31,055 nt of DNA from contig CAURGH010000021.1 of NCBI GenBank assembly GCA_963524305.1, positions 1 through 31,055 on the forward strand. Direction: 5' to 3'. The DNA is from JABCPH02 sp963524305 (GTDB lineage: Bacteria; Fusobacteriota; Fusobacteriia; Fusobacteriales; Leptotrichiaceae). The notes under the pieces are model-generated. The model worked only from the letters and a program-made list of their open reading frames with translations. It had not been told where the DNA came from and did not search any database. Positions 7,549-14,659 of this stretch are shown piece after piece. Made by a program: the position numbers and the translations under genes. Position 1 is the stretch's first letter. Each line of letters begins with the position of its first letter.

Positions 7549-7948
7549 AAAATTAAGAGTTTTATGAAGAAAAGGTCGTGCATATGAGGGTAGGAGCTTA
7601 TATGCAGAAAAAGGAGTAAAGGTCATGTATGCGAGGGTAGGAGCTTGTGTGCAAAAAATGAAGTTACAAAGTTAAAAAGGATAGGGTTTTTGGTCGAATC
7701 CGAATCATGAAGAAAAAAGTTCACTAAAATTAAGTCGATATCGTTAAAAAGTTTTTAAGTGTATAATTGCTGTAGAAGAAAAAAGGTTGTTTGTAATAGT
7801 TATATAAGTAAAAAGGTCAAGTCTAAAGAGATTTAGATAGTTTATGAAGAAAAAGGTCATTATGTATAGAAAAAGGGGAAGTTAGTACATAGAGGTTTCA
7901 CTTTAAAGGAGCAAATAAGAAAAAAGGTAAGAAGAAAGATAGTATTAA
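7549..7948 (+). other. 400-bp gene-poor stretch with repeats and possible micro-ORFs
   Basis: No conventional gene is visible. The stretch holds a tandem repeat (7571-7612 and 7618-7658) and two short reading frames behind ribosome-binding-like sequences: 7584-7619 (11 codons) and 7625-7675 (16 codons, after AAGGAG at 7611-7616), which share R-V-G-A and Q-K. It also has three copies of a TATGAAGAAAAAGGTC-like string near 7563, 7706 and 7842. It ends at a terminator, so it is probably the long 3' untranslated part of the PepSY transcript, a separate small RNA, or a decayed repeat gene. Confidence 0.5.
7571..7658 (+). repeat. Two tandem hairpin repeats with identical loop
   Basis: Two 41-42-base copies with a 47-base period (7571-7612, 7618-7658). 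Each forms a 9-bp stem around the same loop GGTAGGAG. Copy 1 pairs GCATATGAG with CTTATATGC; copy 2 pairs GTATGCGAG with CTTGTGTGC. Every difference between the copies in the arms is a transition that keeps a Watson-Crick or G-U pair, including one double change from T-A to C-G. This fits selection for RNA structure, although a repeated peptide is an alternative. Confidence 0.6.
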
Positions 7949-7994
7949 GAGAAGTTATTTTGTAAGTTATGTCTTGCAAAAGACTTCTTTTTTT
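7949..7994 (+). terminator. Intrinsic terminator
   Basis: The arms AGAAGTTATTTTGTAAG and CTTGCAAAAGACTTCT pair with small irregularities around a short loop and are followed by a run of Ts. It closes the transcript that includes the hairpin repeats. Confidence 0.75.
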
Positions 7995-8033
7995 GTTTGA
8001 AAATCAGATGTTGAGAAAAATATGTAAAATAAA

Positions 8034-8056
8034 AAAGGATGGTAAAATTACCACCC
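8034..8056 (-). terminator. Terminator of the amidase gene (minus strand)
   Basis: Read on minus, GGGTGGTAA pairs with TTACCATCC (one A-C mismatch) around a two-base loop and is followed by TTTTTT. It lies 15 bases past the amidase stop codon. Confidence 0.7.
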
Positions 8057-8070
8057 TAAATTCTTTAAAA

Positions 8071-8811
8071 TTATTTTTCTCTATAATATTTTTCTAAACC
8101 ATTAACAATTCCAGAAACCATTTTATCTTGGTATTCTTTTGTTGACATTTTTCTGTCTTCAGCTGGATTTGACATAAATCCTAATTCAATTAAAGTTGTT
8201 GGTATTTTTGACCAGTTTGTACCAGTTAAGTCGTCTCTATAAGAAATTCCTCTATTTTGGGCACCAGTAGTTTTTAAATATTCTGCTAAAATGTCTTTTG
8301 ATAATTTTTCACTTGCTTTTTGAACCGCAGGTGAAAGATATCTATTTTTAGCCGATGCAGTTAATACAGAAACACCACTTATAGAAGAATTATTTATACC
8401 ATCAGCATGGATTCTAACATAAGAATCACAACCTGAATCATTGGCTTTTTCGGCTCTTTCCTTGTTACTGATATTTACCTCATTTTTATCTCTAATCATT
8501 GTTATCTTGTAACCTTTTGCTTGTAAAGCATCTCTTAATTTTAATCCAACTTCTAAAGTTAATTGATATTCATTTTTTCTAGTTGCAACTCCTTGAGCTC
8601 CAGACGAAACTTTTGGTTTTCTAGTAGAAGAACCAGGCGCAACAGGCTCTAATTGGCTATTTCCTCTCAATTGGTGTCCAGGATCAATACAAACGTGTTT
8701 TGATGCTGATACGGTATCTGCATGTGCTGGTGTTGTGACAACTGAAGTTGAAAATAGAGTAGTCAAAAACATGATTGACGCAGATAAATGTTTAATAATT
8801 AAATTTAACAT
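8071..8811 (-). CDS. Exported N-acetylmuramoyl-L-alanine amidase (Amidase_3)
   Basis: This zinc hydrolase cuts the bond between N-acetylmuramic acid and L-alanine in peptidoglycan, and acts in the periplasm. A signal peptide covers about residues 1-32, with the hydrophobic core SIMFLTTLFSTSVVTT and likely cleavage at AHA-D. The catalytic domain starts at CIDPGH (first zinc His). It continues through RKNEY (zinc Glu) and VRIHAD (third zinc ligand) to LIELGFMSN, which carries the catalytic Glu. No SPOR, LysM or SH3 binding domain is attached, so it is a single-domain amidase of 246 residues. GGAG precedes the ATG, with a good promoter behind it. It is transcribed alone, convergent with the PepSY transcript. 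It is AmiC-like in chemistry, but assignment to a named orthologue is not possible. Confidence 0.92.
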   Translation of the reverse strand: MLNLIIKHLSASIMFLTTLFSTSVVTTPAHADTVSASKHVCIDPGHQLRGNSQLEPVAPGSSTRKPKVSSGAQGVATRKNEYQLTLEVGLKLRDALQAKGYKITMIRDKNEVNISNKERAEKANDSGCDSYVRIHADGINNSSISGVSVLTASAKNRYLSPAVQKASEKLSKDILAEYLKTTGAQNRGISYRDDLTGTNWSKIPTTLIELGFMSNPAEDRKMSTKEYQDKMVSGIVNGLEKYYREK

Positions 8812-8843
8812 AATTCATAATCTCCTTTCTTTTTACAATCTCA

Positions 8844-8872
8844 ATTTTATCATAAATAACGTTAGATATCAA
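8844..8872 (-). promoter_or_regulatory. Promoter of the amidase gene
   Basis: On the minus strand TTGATA (8872-8867) is 17 bases from TAAAAT (8849-8844), with TATGA before the -10. Confidence 0.7.
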
Positions 8873-8975
8873 ATAAAATTTATGTGATTTTATTGAGTTT
8901 ATTCAGTGAGAAAATTGCATTAAAATATTTGTAGAAATAAAAAATAATTTTAAGAAAATTTTATTGAAAATATGA

Positions 8976-9004
8976 TTGACAATAGGTGGAAAATAATATA
9001 TAAT
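8976..9004 (+). promoter_or_regulatory. Consensus promoter of the metal-resistance operon
   Basis: A perfect TTGACA (8976-8981) and perfect TATAAT (8999-9004) with a 17-base spacer. Such a strong promoter needs tight repression, consistent with the operator directly downstream. Confidence 0.85.
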
Positions 9005-9008
9005 CAAG

Positions 9009-9030
9009 TATATGAACAATCATTCATATA
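9009..9030 (+). promoter_or_regulatory. ArsR/SmtB-type operator
   Basis: TATATGAA and TTCATATA are perfect 8-bp inverted arms separated by CAATCA. ArsR/SmtB repressors (CadC, SmtB, ZiaR) bind imperfect ATATGAAC..TTCATAT palindromes like this. The site covers the predicted transcription start, so a bound repressor would block initiation. The downstream arsR-family gene is the obvious binder. Confidence 0.8.
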
Positions 9031-9140
9031 TTTGAAATTAAGAATCAAAAATAAAATAATAAAATAATATTGTTATTAATTTTATAAAATGAAAAATAAT
9101 TTATCTTATTAGAATATGTTTTAGGCTGTGAGGTAATTTT

Positions 9141-9173
9141 ATGAAATTAAATTTTTGGAAGGAGAGAGAATGA
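9141..9173 (+). CDS. Possible 10-codon leader ORF
   Basis: ATG at 9141 with GAGG at 9130-9133 gives MKLNFWKERE, stopping at TGA 9171-9173. The stop overlaps the repressor's start codon as ATGA. The arrangement suggests translational coupling of the repressor to this leader. It is short enough to be chance, and no homologue can be named. Confidence 0.35.
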   Translation: MKLNFWKERE

Positions 9174-9529
9174 AAAAAATACCGATATGTGAAATAGAAG
9201 CGATTCATCAAGATACTGTTGAAATGGTAAAGGAAAAATTGCCACAAGAAGAGATTTTGTATGATTTGGGTGACTTTTTTAAAATTTTGGGGGATACAAC
9301 TCGGATAAAAATATTGAGTGCGTTGTATCAGTCGGAAATGTGTGTATGTGATATAGCGATTACCTTGGGGATGACTCAGTCGGCAATTTCGCATCAGTTG
9401 AGGGTTTTGAAACAGGGGAGGCTTGTGAAATATAGAAAAGAAGGGAAGGTCGTTTATTATTCGTTGGATGATGAGCATGTGATTCATATAATTGAGCAAG
9501 GATTGACGCATATTGGAGAGAAAAGATAG
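9170..9529 (+). CDS. ArsR/SmtB-family metal-sensing repressor
   Basis: This winged-helix repressor releases DNA when it binds metal and so derepresses the ATPase gene that follows. The helix-turn-helix runs through EMCVCDIAITLGMTQSAISHQ and LRVLKQGRLVKYRKEGK, with the wing at KVVYYSL. Candidate ligands are the N-terminal Cys-Glu pair with a nearby His, the C-V-C in the alpha-3 region, and D/H residues in the last helix (DDEHVIHIIEQGLTHIGE), matching the alpha-5 site of Zn sensors. Both metal sites of Cd/Pb/Zn CadC-like proteins therefore seem present. The TTG at 9155 is in frame, but the ATG at 9170 follows GGAAGGAG and is the better start. A cad/czr/ziaR-type symbol cannot be chosen from sequence. 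Confidence 0.9.
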   Translation: MKKIPICEIEAIHQDTVEMVKEKLPQEEILYDLGDFFKILGDTTRIKILSALYQSEMCVCDIAITLGMTQSAISHQLRVLKQGRLVKYRKEGKVVYYSLDDEHVIHIIEQGLTHIGEKR

Positions 9530-9591
9530 TAAAAATTTTGTGATTTATTGAGAGAAAATAAAAGTAAAATTAGAGTTGGAGTGATGAAATT

Positions 9592-11817
9592 ATGGCTAAA
9601 GAAACGATTTTATCAATAGTTGGATTGGATTGTCCAAATTGTGCTGCGAAAGTGGAACGAAAGATTGGCGAGATGCCGGAAATAATGGGAGCGACTGTAG
9701 ACTTCTTAGGAGAAAAATTATTTATTACTACAGAAGAGGAAAATAAAAATTCTCTGATAGTAAAAATTCAAGAGGTTGTGGATAAAGTTGAGGAAGGTGT
9801 TGTTGTTTCTGAAAGAAAGAGTTCTAGAATGAATGATTCTCATATACATGAAGAGTACTGTTGCTGTTCAGGAGCTTGTGAAGTGATTGAAAATGAAGGG
9901 GATGCACATTCTCATGGTCGTAGTCGCAGCCACTCAGAAGAGGAAAATATTAAGAAAAATGTTACAAAATTTGTGATTGGTGGAATTATTTTTGCAGGTG
10001 CAATATTGGCGCCATTACCGAATTTTATGAAAATTGTTTTGTATTTGGTTAGTTACTTAATTATTGGTGGCGAAGTTGTGTTGACTGCGATACGGAATAT
10101 AAAAAGAGGGGAAGTTTTTGATGAAAACTTTTTGATGACGGTTGCGACAGTTGGTGCTTTTGCAATAAAAGAATATCCTGAAGCTGTTGCAGTAATGTTG
10201 TTTTATATGGTTGGAGAATTGTTTCAAGATGTGGCTGTGGGAAATTCGAGAAAATCAATTACTGCCTTGATGGATATTAGACCTGATTATGCGAATTTGA
10301 AAATTGGTGATGAAATAAAGAGAGTTTCGCCTGAAACTGTGGATATTGGTGAGTTGATAGTGGTTAAGCCAGGGGAAAAAGTACCGTTGGATGGAGAAAT
10401 TGTAGAAGGAAATTCGACTTTTGATACATCGGCATTGACTGGTGAATCGTTACCAAAAGAAGTGATGGTTGGTGAAAGTATATTGAGTGGATTTATTAAT
10501 AAAACTGGGTTAATAACTGTAAAAGTTACGAAAAGTTTTTCTGAATCTACAGTTTCAAAGATTTTGGATTTAGTTCAAAATGCAAGCGGAAAAAAATCAA
10601 AAACAGAGGATTTTATAACGAAATTTGCAAGATATTACACGCCAGCAGTTGTAATTGTGGCATTGATTTTGGCAATAGTTCCGCCTGTTTTATTGCAACA
10701 GCCGTTTTCTAATTGGATTTATAGAGCATTGACCTTCTTGGTAGTTTCATGTCCATGTGCGTTAGTTATTTCTGTTCCGTTAGGATTTTTTGGTGGAATT
10801 GGAGGAGCTTCAAAACATGGAATTTTAGTGAAAGGTGCTAATTATTTAGAAGCATTAACAAAAATTGATACGGTTGTAATGGATAAAACAGGAACATTGA
10901 CAAAAGGTATTTTTAAGGTTACTGAAATTAATATGAAAAATAATCAAAATACAGAAACTACAGGAGAAAACGAACTTTTGAAATATACAGCTTATGCGGA
11001 AAGTTTTTCAAATCATCCGATTGCACAGTCGATTGTGAAAGAATACGAAGAAATGGGTAATTCGATTGATAAATCAAAAATTGAAAAATTTGAGGAATTG
11101 TCTGGTTATGGATTAAAAGTGAGAGTTGATGGAAAAGATATTTTGGCTGGGAATGCGAAATTGATGTATTTGGAAAAAATTACTATTGAAAATGAAGAAA
11201 AATTAGGAACAGTGGTTTATGTGGCAATAGATGGAAAATATGCAGGAAATATCGTGATTGCTGATGAGATAAAAGAAGATTCTGAAAGTGCTATTTTGGG
11301 AATGAAAAAGCAAGGAATTAAAAATATCGTAATGTTGACTGGAGATAATAAGAAAATTGGTGAAAGTGTTGCGAAAAAATTGGGAATAACAAAAGTTTTT
11401 TCTGAATTATTACCGACACAAAAAGTGGAAAAATTGGAAGAAGTAATGATTGAAAATGGGAAAAATACTGGGAAAGTGTTGTTTGTAGGAGATGGAATAA
11501 ATGATGCACCAGTTTTGGCTAGAGCAGATGTTGGAGTTGCAATGGGAGGAGTTGGCTCTGATGCGGCAATAGAAGCAGCTGACATTGTAATAATGAATGA
11601 TGAACCTTCAAAAATTGTAACAGCAATAGAAATTGCGAAAAAAACGAAAATAATAGTTTGGCAAAATATCATATTTGCATTAGCAGTAAAAGGAATTATT
11701 TTGATTATGGGAGCATTAGGATTTGCTACAATGTGGGAAGCTGTATTCGGTGATGTTGGAGTAGCTTTAATAGCGATATTAAATTCTATGAGAACTATGT
11801 ATTTTTTTAAAAAATAG
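9592..11817 (+). CDS. Cd/Zn/Pb-translocating P1B-type ATPase
   Basis: This inner-membrane pump exports soft divalent metals at the cost of ATP. An N-terminal HMA domain has the metal-binding G11-L-D-C14-P-N-C17. A linker at about residues 80-120 is rich in Cys and His (H-I-H-E-E-Y-C-C-C and several His-Ser pairs) and may be an extra metal site. The core has T283-G-E in the actuator, the transmembrane C387-P-C389 ion site, the phosphorylated D431-K-T-G-T, a nucleotide-domain HP (NHPIAQS), and G633-D634-G-I-N-D. The SCPCALVIS motif and the HMA match the ZntA/CadA group rather than copper pumps (CPC with TM7/8 copper signatures). It lies 62 bases after the repressor and is probably the operon's only transporter. 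Confidence 0.93.
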   Translation: MAKETILSIVGLDCPNCAAKVERKIGEMPEIMGATVDFLGEKLFITTEEENKNSLIVKIQEVVDKVEEGVVVSERKSSRMNDSHIHEEYCCCSGACEVIENEGDAHSHGRSRSHSEEENIKKNVTKFVIGGIIFAGAILAPLPNFMKIVLYLVSYLIIGGEVVLTAIRNIKRGEVFDENFLMTVATVGAFAIKEYPEAVAVMLFYMVGELFQDVAVGNSRKSITALMDIRPDYANLKIGDEIKRVSPETVDIGELIVVKPGEKVPLDGEIVEGNSTFDTSALTGESLPKEVMVGESILSGFINKTGLITVKVTKSFSESTVSKILDLVQNASGKKSKTEDFITKFARYYTPAVVIVALILAIVPPVLLQQPFSNWIYRALTFLVVSCPCALVISVPLGFFGGIGGASKHGILVKGANYLEALTKIDTVVMDKTGTLTKGIFKVTEINMKNNQNTETTGENELLKYTAYAESFSNHPIAQSIVKEYEEMGNSIDKSKIEKFEELSGYGLKVRVDGKDILAGNAKLMYLEKITIENEEKLGTVVYVAIDGKYAGNIVIADEIKEDSESAILGMKKQGIKNIVMLTGDNKKIGESVAKKLGITKVFSELLPTQKVEKLEEVMIENGKNTGKVLFVGDGINDAPVLARADVGVAMGGVGSDAAIEAADIVIMNDEPSKIVTAIEIAKKTKIIVWQNIIFALAVKGIILIMGALGFATMWEAVFGDVGVALIAILNSMRTMYFFKK

Positions 11818-11833
11818 TTTGATTTAAAATAGT

Positions 11834-11878
11834 AAAAGGGCTAGATTAAAAATTTAATTATTTTAAGCTAGTCCTTTT
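11834..11878. terminator. Bidirectional terminator between the ATPase and the microprotein cluster
   Basis: AAAAGGGCTAG pairs with CTAGTCCTTTT (one G-U) around an AT-rich loop, flanked by T-runs in both directions. It serves the ATPase gene on plus and the convergent 99-aa gene on minus. Confidence 0.75.
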
Positions 11879-11884
11879 GTCATT

Positions 11885-12184
11885 TTAATAACTATAGTTG
11901 TTTATTAAATCTCTGTATTGTGACAGTGTCTTACTTATCCCATTATCTATAGAGAAGTGTCTTATTTCAGCTAATTCTTGTTCTGAAAACCCTCTTTCTA
12001 ACAATACAGTTTTAGCACTACCAAATTCAACGATGCTAATATTTTGAGAACCTTTCAAATACAGTTCTATCAATCTTCTTGTAGAATAATTACGTTCCCT
12101 ATACTTATCAGCTTTTTCATTTATTTTTTCTTGTTTTTCATCCAAATATTTTTTTCCCTTTTGAAGAATATCCAATAATCCCAT
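11885..12184 (-). CDS. Uncharacterised 99-aa protein, last of the microprotein cluster
   Basis: The function is not recognised. Residues 1-35 (MGLLDILQKGKKYLDEKQEK and the following ADKYRER) form a charged, Lys/Glu-rich helix that may be a coiled coil. The rest is a predicted helical domain with FGSAKTVLLERGFSEQELAEI, resembling short helical repeats in small cytoplasmic proteins. No signal peptide or membrane segment is seen. AGGAG lies before the ATG, and the gene follows the 46-aa membrane peptide gene by 21 bases, so the cluster should be co-transcribed. It could be an effector or adaptor of the cluster, but nothing specific supports that. Confidence 0.7.
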   Translation of the reverse strand: MGLLDILQKGKKYLDEKQEKINEKADKYRERNYSTRRLIELYLKGSQNISIVEFGSAKTVLLERGFSEQELAEIRHFSIDNGISKTLSQYRDLINNYSY

Positions 12185-12205
12185 TTTAGAGGCTCCTTTC
12201 TAAAT

Positions 12206-12346
12206 TTAATTTTTAAAAATTAAAATTAAGATTAGAATGAATAAAATAATCCATCCTAAAGGGGTAGAGAGTAACAGTTTTAATAAAATTAAAAAAAATT
12301 TTAAAAAACCGTATATACCAATTATCAAAAATTCTAATGCACCCAT
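12206..12346 (-). CDS. 46-aa hydrophobic membrane microprotein
   Basis: Reading minus from ATG at 12346, the peptide begins MGALEFLIIGIYGFLKFF, continues through LILLKLLLSTPLGWIILF and ends in K-N with TAA at 12206. It is almost wholly hydrophobic, with two helix-sized runs around a central S-T-P-L-G-W turn, suggesting one or two membrane spans. GAGGTG sits about 8 bases upstream of the ATG, which supports translation. It lies between the 68-aa gene (23 bases) and the 99-aa gene (21 bases), so it is probably a real cluster member. The function is unknown. Alternatives include a membrane-depolarising toxin-like peptide or an anchor subunit. Confidence 0.65.
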   Translation of the reverse strand: MGALEFLIIGIYGFLKFFLILLKLLLSTPLGWIILFILILILIFKN

Positions 12347-12369
12347 AGTTTACACCTCATAATAATCGA

Positions 12370-12576
12370 TTATTGATCGAAATATTTAACAATATTTCCA
12401 CTAATTATTTTGTAATTATAATATGATGGATTATGAGTAATCAATATTTTAGTTTTAATTACGATTTCTTGTAAATCTAAAGATTCAAAAATAATTTTTC
12501 CCAAAGAACAATCTTTGATACCGTATTTATAAGGATAAGTATTTAAAATTTTTCCATATTTTAAATAATTACTCAT
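12370..12576 (-). CDS. Uncharacterised 68-aa protein
   Basis: Not recognised. The protein is Ile/Tyr/Lys-rich with short beta-like segments (GKIIFESLDLQEIVIKTKIL) and no clear motif, signal peptide or cysteine pair (only one Cys). The start lies 3 bases after the stop of the zinc-ribbon gene, with only GGGG nearby as a ribosome site, so it may be translationally coupled to it. The tight spacing and same strand place it in the cluster 12711-11885. Confidence 0.6.
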   Translation of the reverse strand: MSNYLKYGKILNTYPYKYGIKDCSLGKIIFESLDLQEIVIKTKILITHNPSYYNYKIISGNIVKYFDQ

Positions 12577-12579
12577 TTA

Positions 12580-12711
12580 TTACCCCATTTTTACCCAAAT
12601 ATGATTTCCAGAACTTGTATCTGGACAATTTCCACCTGTACGTCCTAATGGTACAGAAGAAGATGTAACTATTTTTCCACATCTAGTACATTGCCATTTT
12701 GTTACAGCCAT
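12580..12711 (-). CDS. 43-aa zinc-ribbon microprotein
   Basis: Reading minus from ATG at 12711, the sequence carries W-Q-C-T-R-C-G-K, then G-N-C-P and a final G-N-H-I-W-V. This gives C-X2-C, a third Cys and a His as candidate zinc ligands of a minimal ribbon. AGGAGG with 5-7 bases to the ATG is an excellent ribosome binding site. It is the first gene of the four-gene cluster. Tiny zinc ribbons commonly bind nucleic acid or protein partners; which applies here cannot be told. Too short to be caught by a length-filtered gene caller. Confidence 0.7.
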   Translation of the reverse strand: MAVTKWQCTRCGKIVTSSSVPLGRTGGNCPDTSSGNHIWVKMG

Positions 12712-13060
12712 TTTGGTACCTCCTTTCTTACCTTTTATCACTAATATTTTATCTTTTTTTTTTTTTGATTATAAAAAACTTTGTTTAATCTTTAAAATTG
12801 AGAAATGATAATTTGTATAAAATATAGTTTTAGAAATGTAACAGGATATTTAAAAGAGTTTTATTTTAAATAGCTTAGTTATTTTATAAATAAGGAAATC
12901 TATAAATTATATGGCCTTAAATAGTTTTGTGAAATATAAAAAGATAAGTATTAAATATAATATTACTTTTAAAATTTAAATAAAAAATTGAAATCTAACT
13001 TCACATACGATATAATAAAAATATAGATTGATATTCATTTATTAAAGGAGGAGAAGTGTC
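12712..13060. promoter_or_regulatory. Intergenic region between divergent promoters
   Basis: No gene is seen in these roughly 350 bases. On plus, TTGAAA (12988-12993) and TATAAT (13011-13016) with a 17-base spacer drive the ClC gene. On minus, a TATAAT (12773-12768) is paired with a poor TTTAAA 17 bases away and followed by a poly-A run; it may drive the microprotein cluster. The minus promoter is weakly supported. Confidence 0.55.
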
Positions 13061-14644
13061 TTGGCTGAAACGATTTTAGAGGAAGTGAAGGAGATACGAC
13101 TGTTAAAGACGAAACGGGAGAGAATTATTTTGATTTTGTGTTCGCTTGTGACGGGGATTGTGACAGGAGCTGTTGTTGCGACGTATCGGATATTGCTTGA
13201 TAAAATTTCGATTTTTAGGAATAATTTTAATGAGAATATGAATTTTGGGAAATTTTTGATTGGGTTGTTGGTTTTTATTTTGATTGGGGTTATTGTGCAA
13301 TTTATGTTAAGTAAGAATCCTTTAATCGGGGGGAGTGGGATTCCACAAGTTAGTGCGTTTTTACAAAGAAAGTTGAAATTTAGGTGGTTTCCAGAGTTAT
13401 TTTGTAAGTTTTGGGGTGGAGTTTTAGCGATTGGAGCTGGGATGTCGATGGGAAGAGAAGGGCCTTCGATTCATTTGGGAGCTTTGATTGGTGAAGGGAT
13501 TGACAGGCTTTTGAAAAGAAAGGAAGTTGAGAATAAATATTTGGTGACGGCTGGGGCCAGTGCTGGATTGGCAGCGGCTTTTAATGCACCATTGGCTGGA
13601 GCGATATTTGCTTTGGAGGAATTGCATAAATTTTTTTCACCACTGATGTTGATTTGTGTGCTTGTAGCTAGCGGTGGTTCGGGAATGATGTTGCGGAAAA
13701 TAATTGGATCGGGAGTTACATTTAAGTATAATTTTCATTTGCCGACAGAAACTTCTCAAATAAAGGTTTTTGTAATAACGGCTATATTTTGCTTGATTTT
13801 AGCACTTGGTGGAAAATGTTTTAATACATATTTGATATATTTTCAGGATAAGTATAAAGGGATAAAACTTAATAAATATGTGAAAATTTCGTTGTTTATG
13901 GTGCTGGCGTTTTTGATTTCGATTTTTTTCAAGGATATAACAGGTGGTGGACACGAGTTAATTGAAAAAATGTTTGATGCGAAATTGCCGATAAAAATAT
14001 TGGCGATTGTATTGGTTGCAAAATTTTTGTATACGATGATTTGTTATGGTACGGGATTTCCTGGAGGAATTTTTTTGCCGATGCTTGTAATTGGTGCGTT
14101 AGTTGGGAAAATATATGGTACGATTTTAGTAACATATTTTGGGATTCCGCAAGAGTTTGTAGTTCATTTTATGCTATTGGGAATGGCTGGATATTTGACG
14201 GCATCTGTAAAAGCTCCAATTACAGGAGTGATTTTAATAATGGAAATGACTGGGAATTTTTCGTATTTGTTTATGCTGATAATTGTTTCAACGGGGACAT
14301 ATATTTTGACAGAGTTGCTTTCGATGGAGCCAATTTATGAGATTTTACTTGAAAGATTGATTTCAGGGAAAAAGGATGCGAATGAAAAAGTGCCGTTGGA
14401 ATCGAGAATTGTTACAATTTTGATTCATGTTGGAATTGATTCAGAATTTGATAATAAAAAAGTGAAGGATTTAAAATTGCCGAAAAAGGTTTTGATAGTT
14501 GGGATTCGTTCGGGTGGAAAAGAGTTTATACCAAATGGAGAAACGATTGTTAAAAGTGGAGCTCAGTTAATAATTATGACTGATTATGAAACGGCGAAAA
14601 AATATTCGCATGAGTTGAAAGAACGTGGAATGAAAATGAAATAA
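13061..14644 (+). CDS. ClC-family chloride channel/antiporter with TrkA-C domain
   Basis: This integral membrane transporter moves chloride, possibly exchanging it for protons. The selectivity-filter motifs are G91-S-G-I-P, G131-R-E-G-P-S (E133 is the gating glutamate) and G332-F-P-G-G-I-F-L-P. The LEELHKFF segment supplies the paired glutamates found in proton-coupled ClC antiporters. About residues 445-527 form a RCK_C/TrkA-C regulatory domain, which usually binds a small ligand. The fluoride-specific ClC motifs are not apparent. The start is TTG at 13061, 9 bases after AGGAGG; an upstream GTG at 13056 is in another frame. A consensus promoter lies just upstream and a terminator follows, so it is monocistronic. 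Confidence 0.92.
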   Translation: MAETILEEVKEIRLLKTKRERIILILCSLVTGIVTGAVVATYRILLDKISIFRNNFNENMNFGKFLIGLLVFILIGVIVQFMLSKNPLIGGSGIPQVSAFLQRKLKFRWFPELFCKFWGGVLAIGAGMSMGREGPSIHLGALIGEGIDRLLKRKEVENKYLVTAGASAGLAAAFNAPLAGAIFALEELHKFFSPLMLICVLVASGGSGMMLRKIIGSGVTFKYNFHLPTETSQIKVFVITAIFCLILALGGKCFNTYLIYFQDKYKGIKLNKYVKISLFMVLAFLISIFFKDITGGGHELIEKMFDAKLPIKILAIVLVAKFLYTMICYGTGFPGGIFLPMLVIGALVGKIYGTILVTYFGIPQEFVVHFMLLGMAGYLTASVKAPITGVILIMEMTGNFSYLFMLIIVSTGTYILTELLSMEPIYEILLERLISGKKDANEKVPLESRIVTILIHVGIDSEFDNKKVKDLKLPKKVLIVGIRSGGKEFIPNGETIVKSGAQLIIMTDYETAKKYSHELKERGMKMK

Positions 14645-14659
14645 AATTTAAAGAATTAG

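Noticed and set aside
7571..7658. CRISPR array
   Set aside because: Only two copies with a 5-base gap between them; no spacers and no cas genes.
7692..7704. GGTCGAATCC resembling a tRNA T-loop
   Set aside because: No acceptor, D or anticodon arm is found around it; a chance match.
12970..13060. Fluoride riboswitch upstream of the ClC gene
   Set aside because: No pairing pattern or conserved motif of that riboswitch is visible, and the transporter has chloride-type GREGP and GSGIP motifs.
14041..14340. Alternate-frame 99-aa ORF inside the ClC gene
   Set aside because: Cys/Trp-rich out-of-frame reading of a strongly supported transporter gene.
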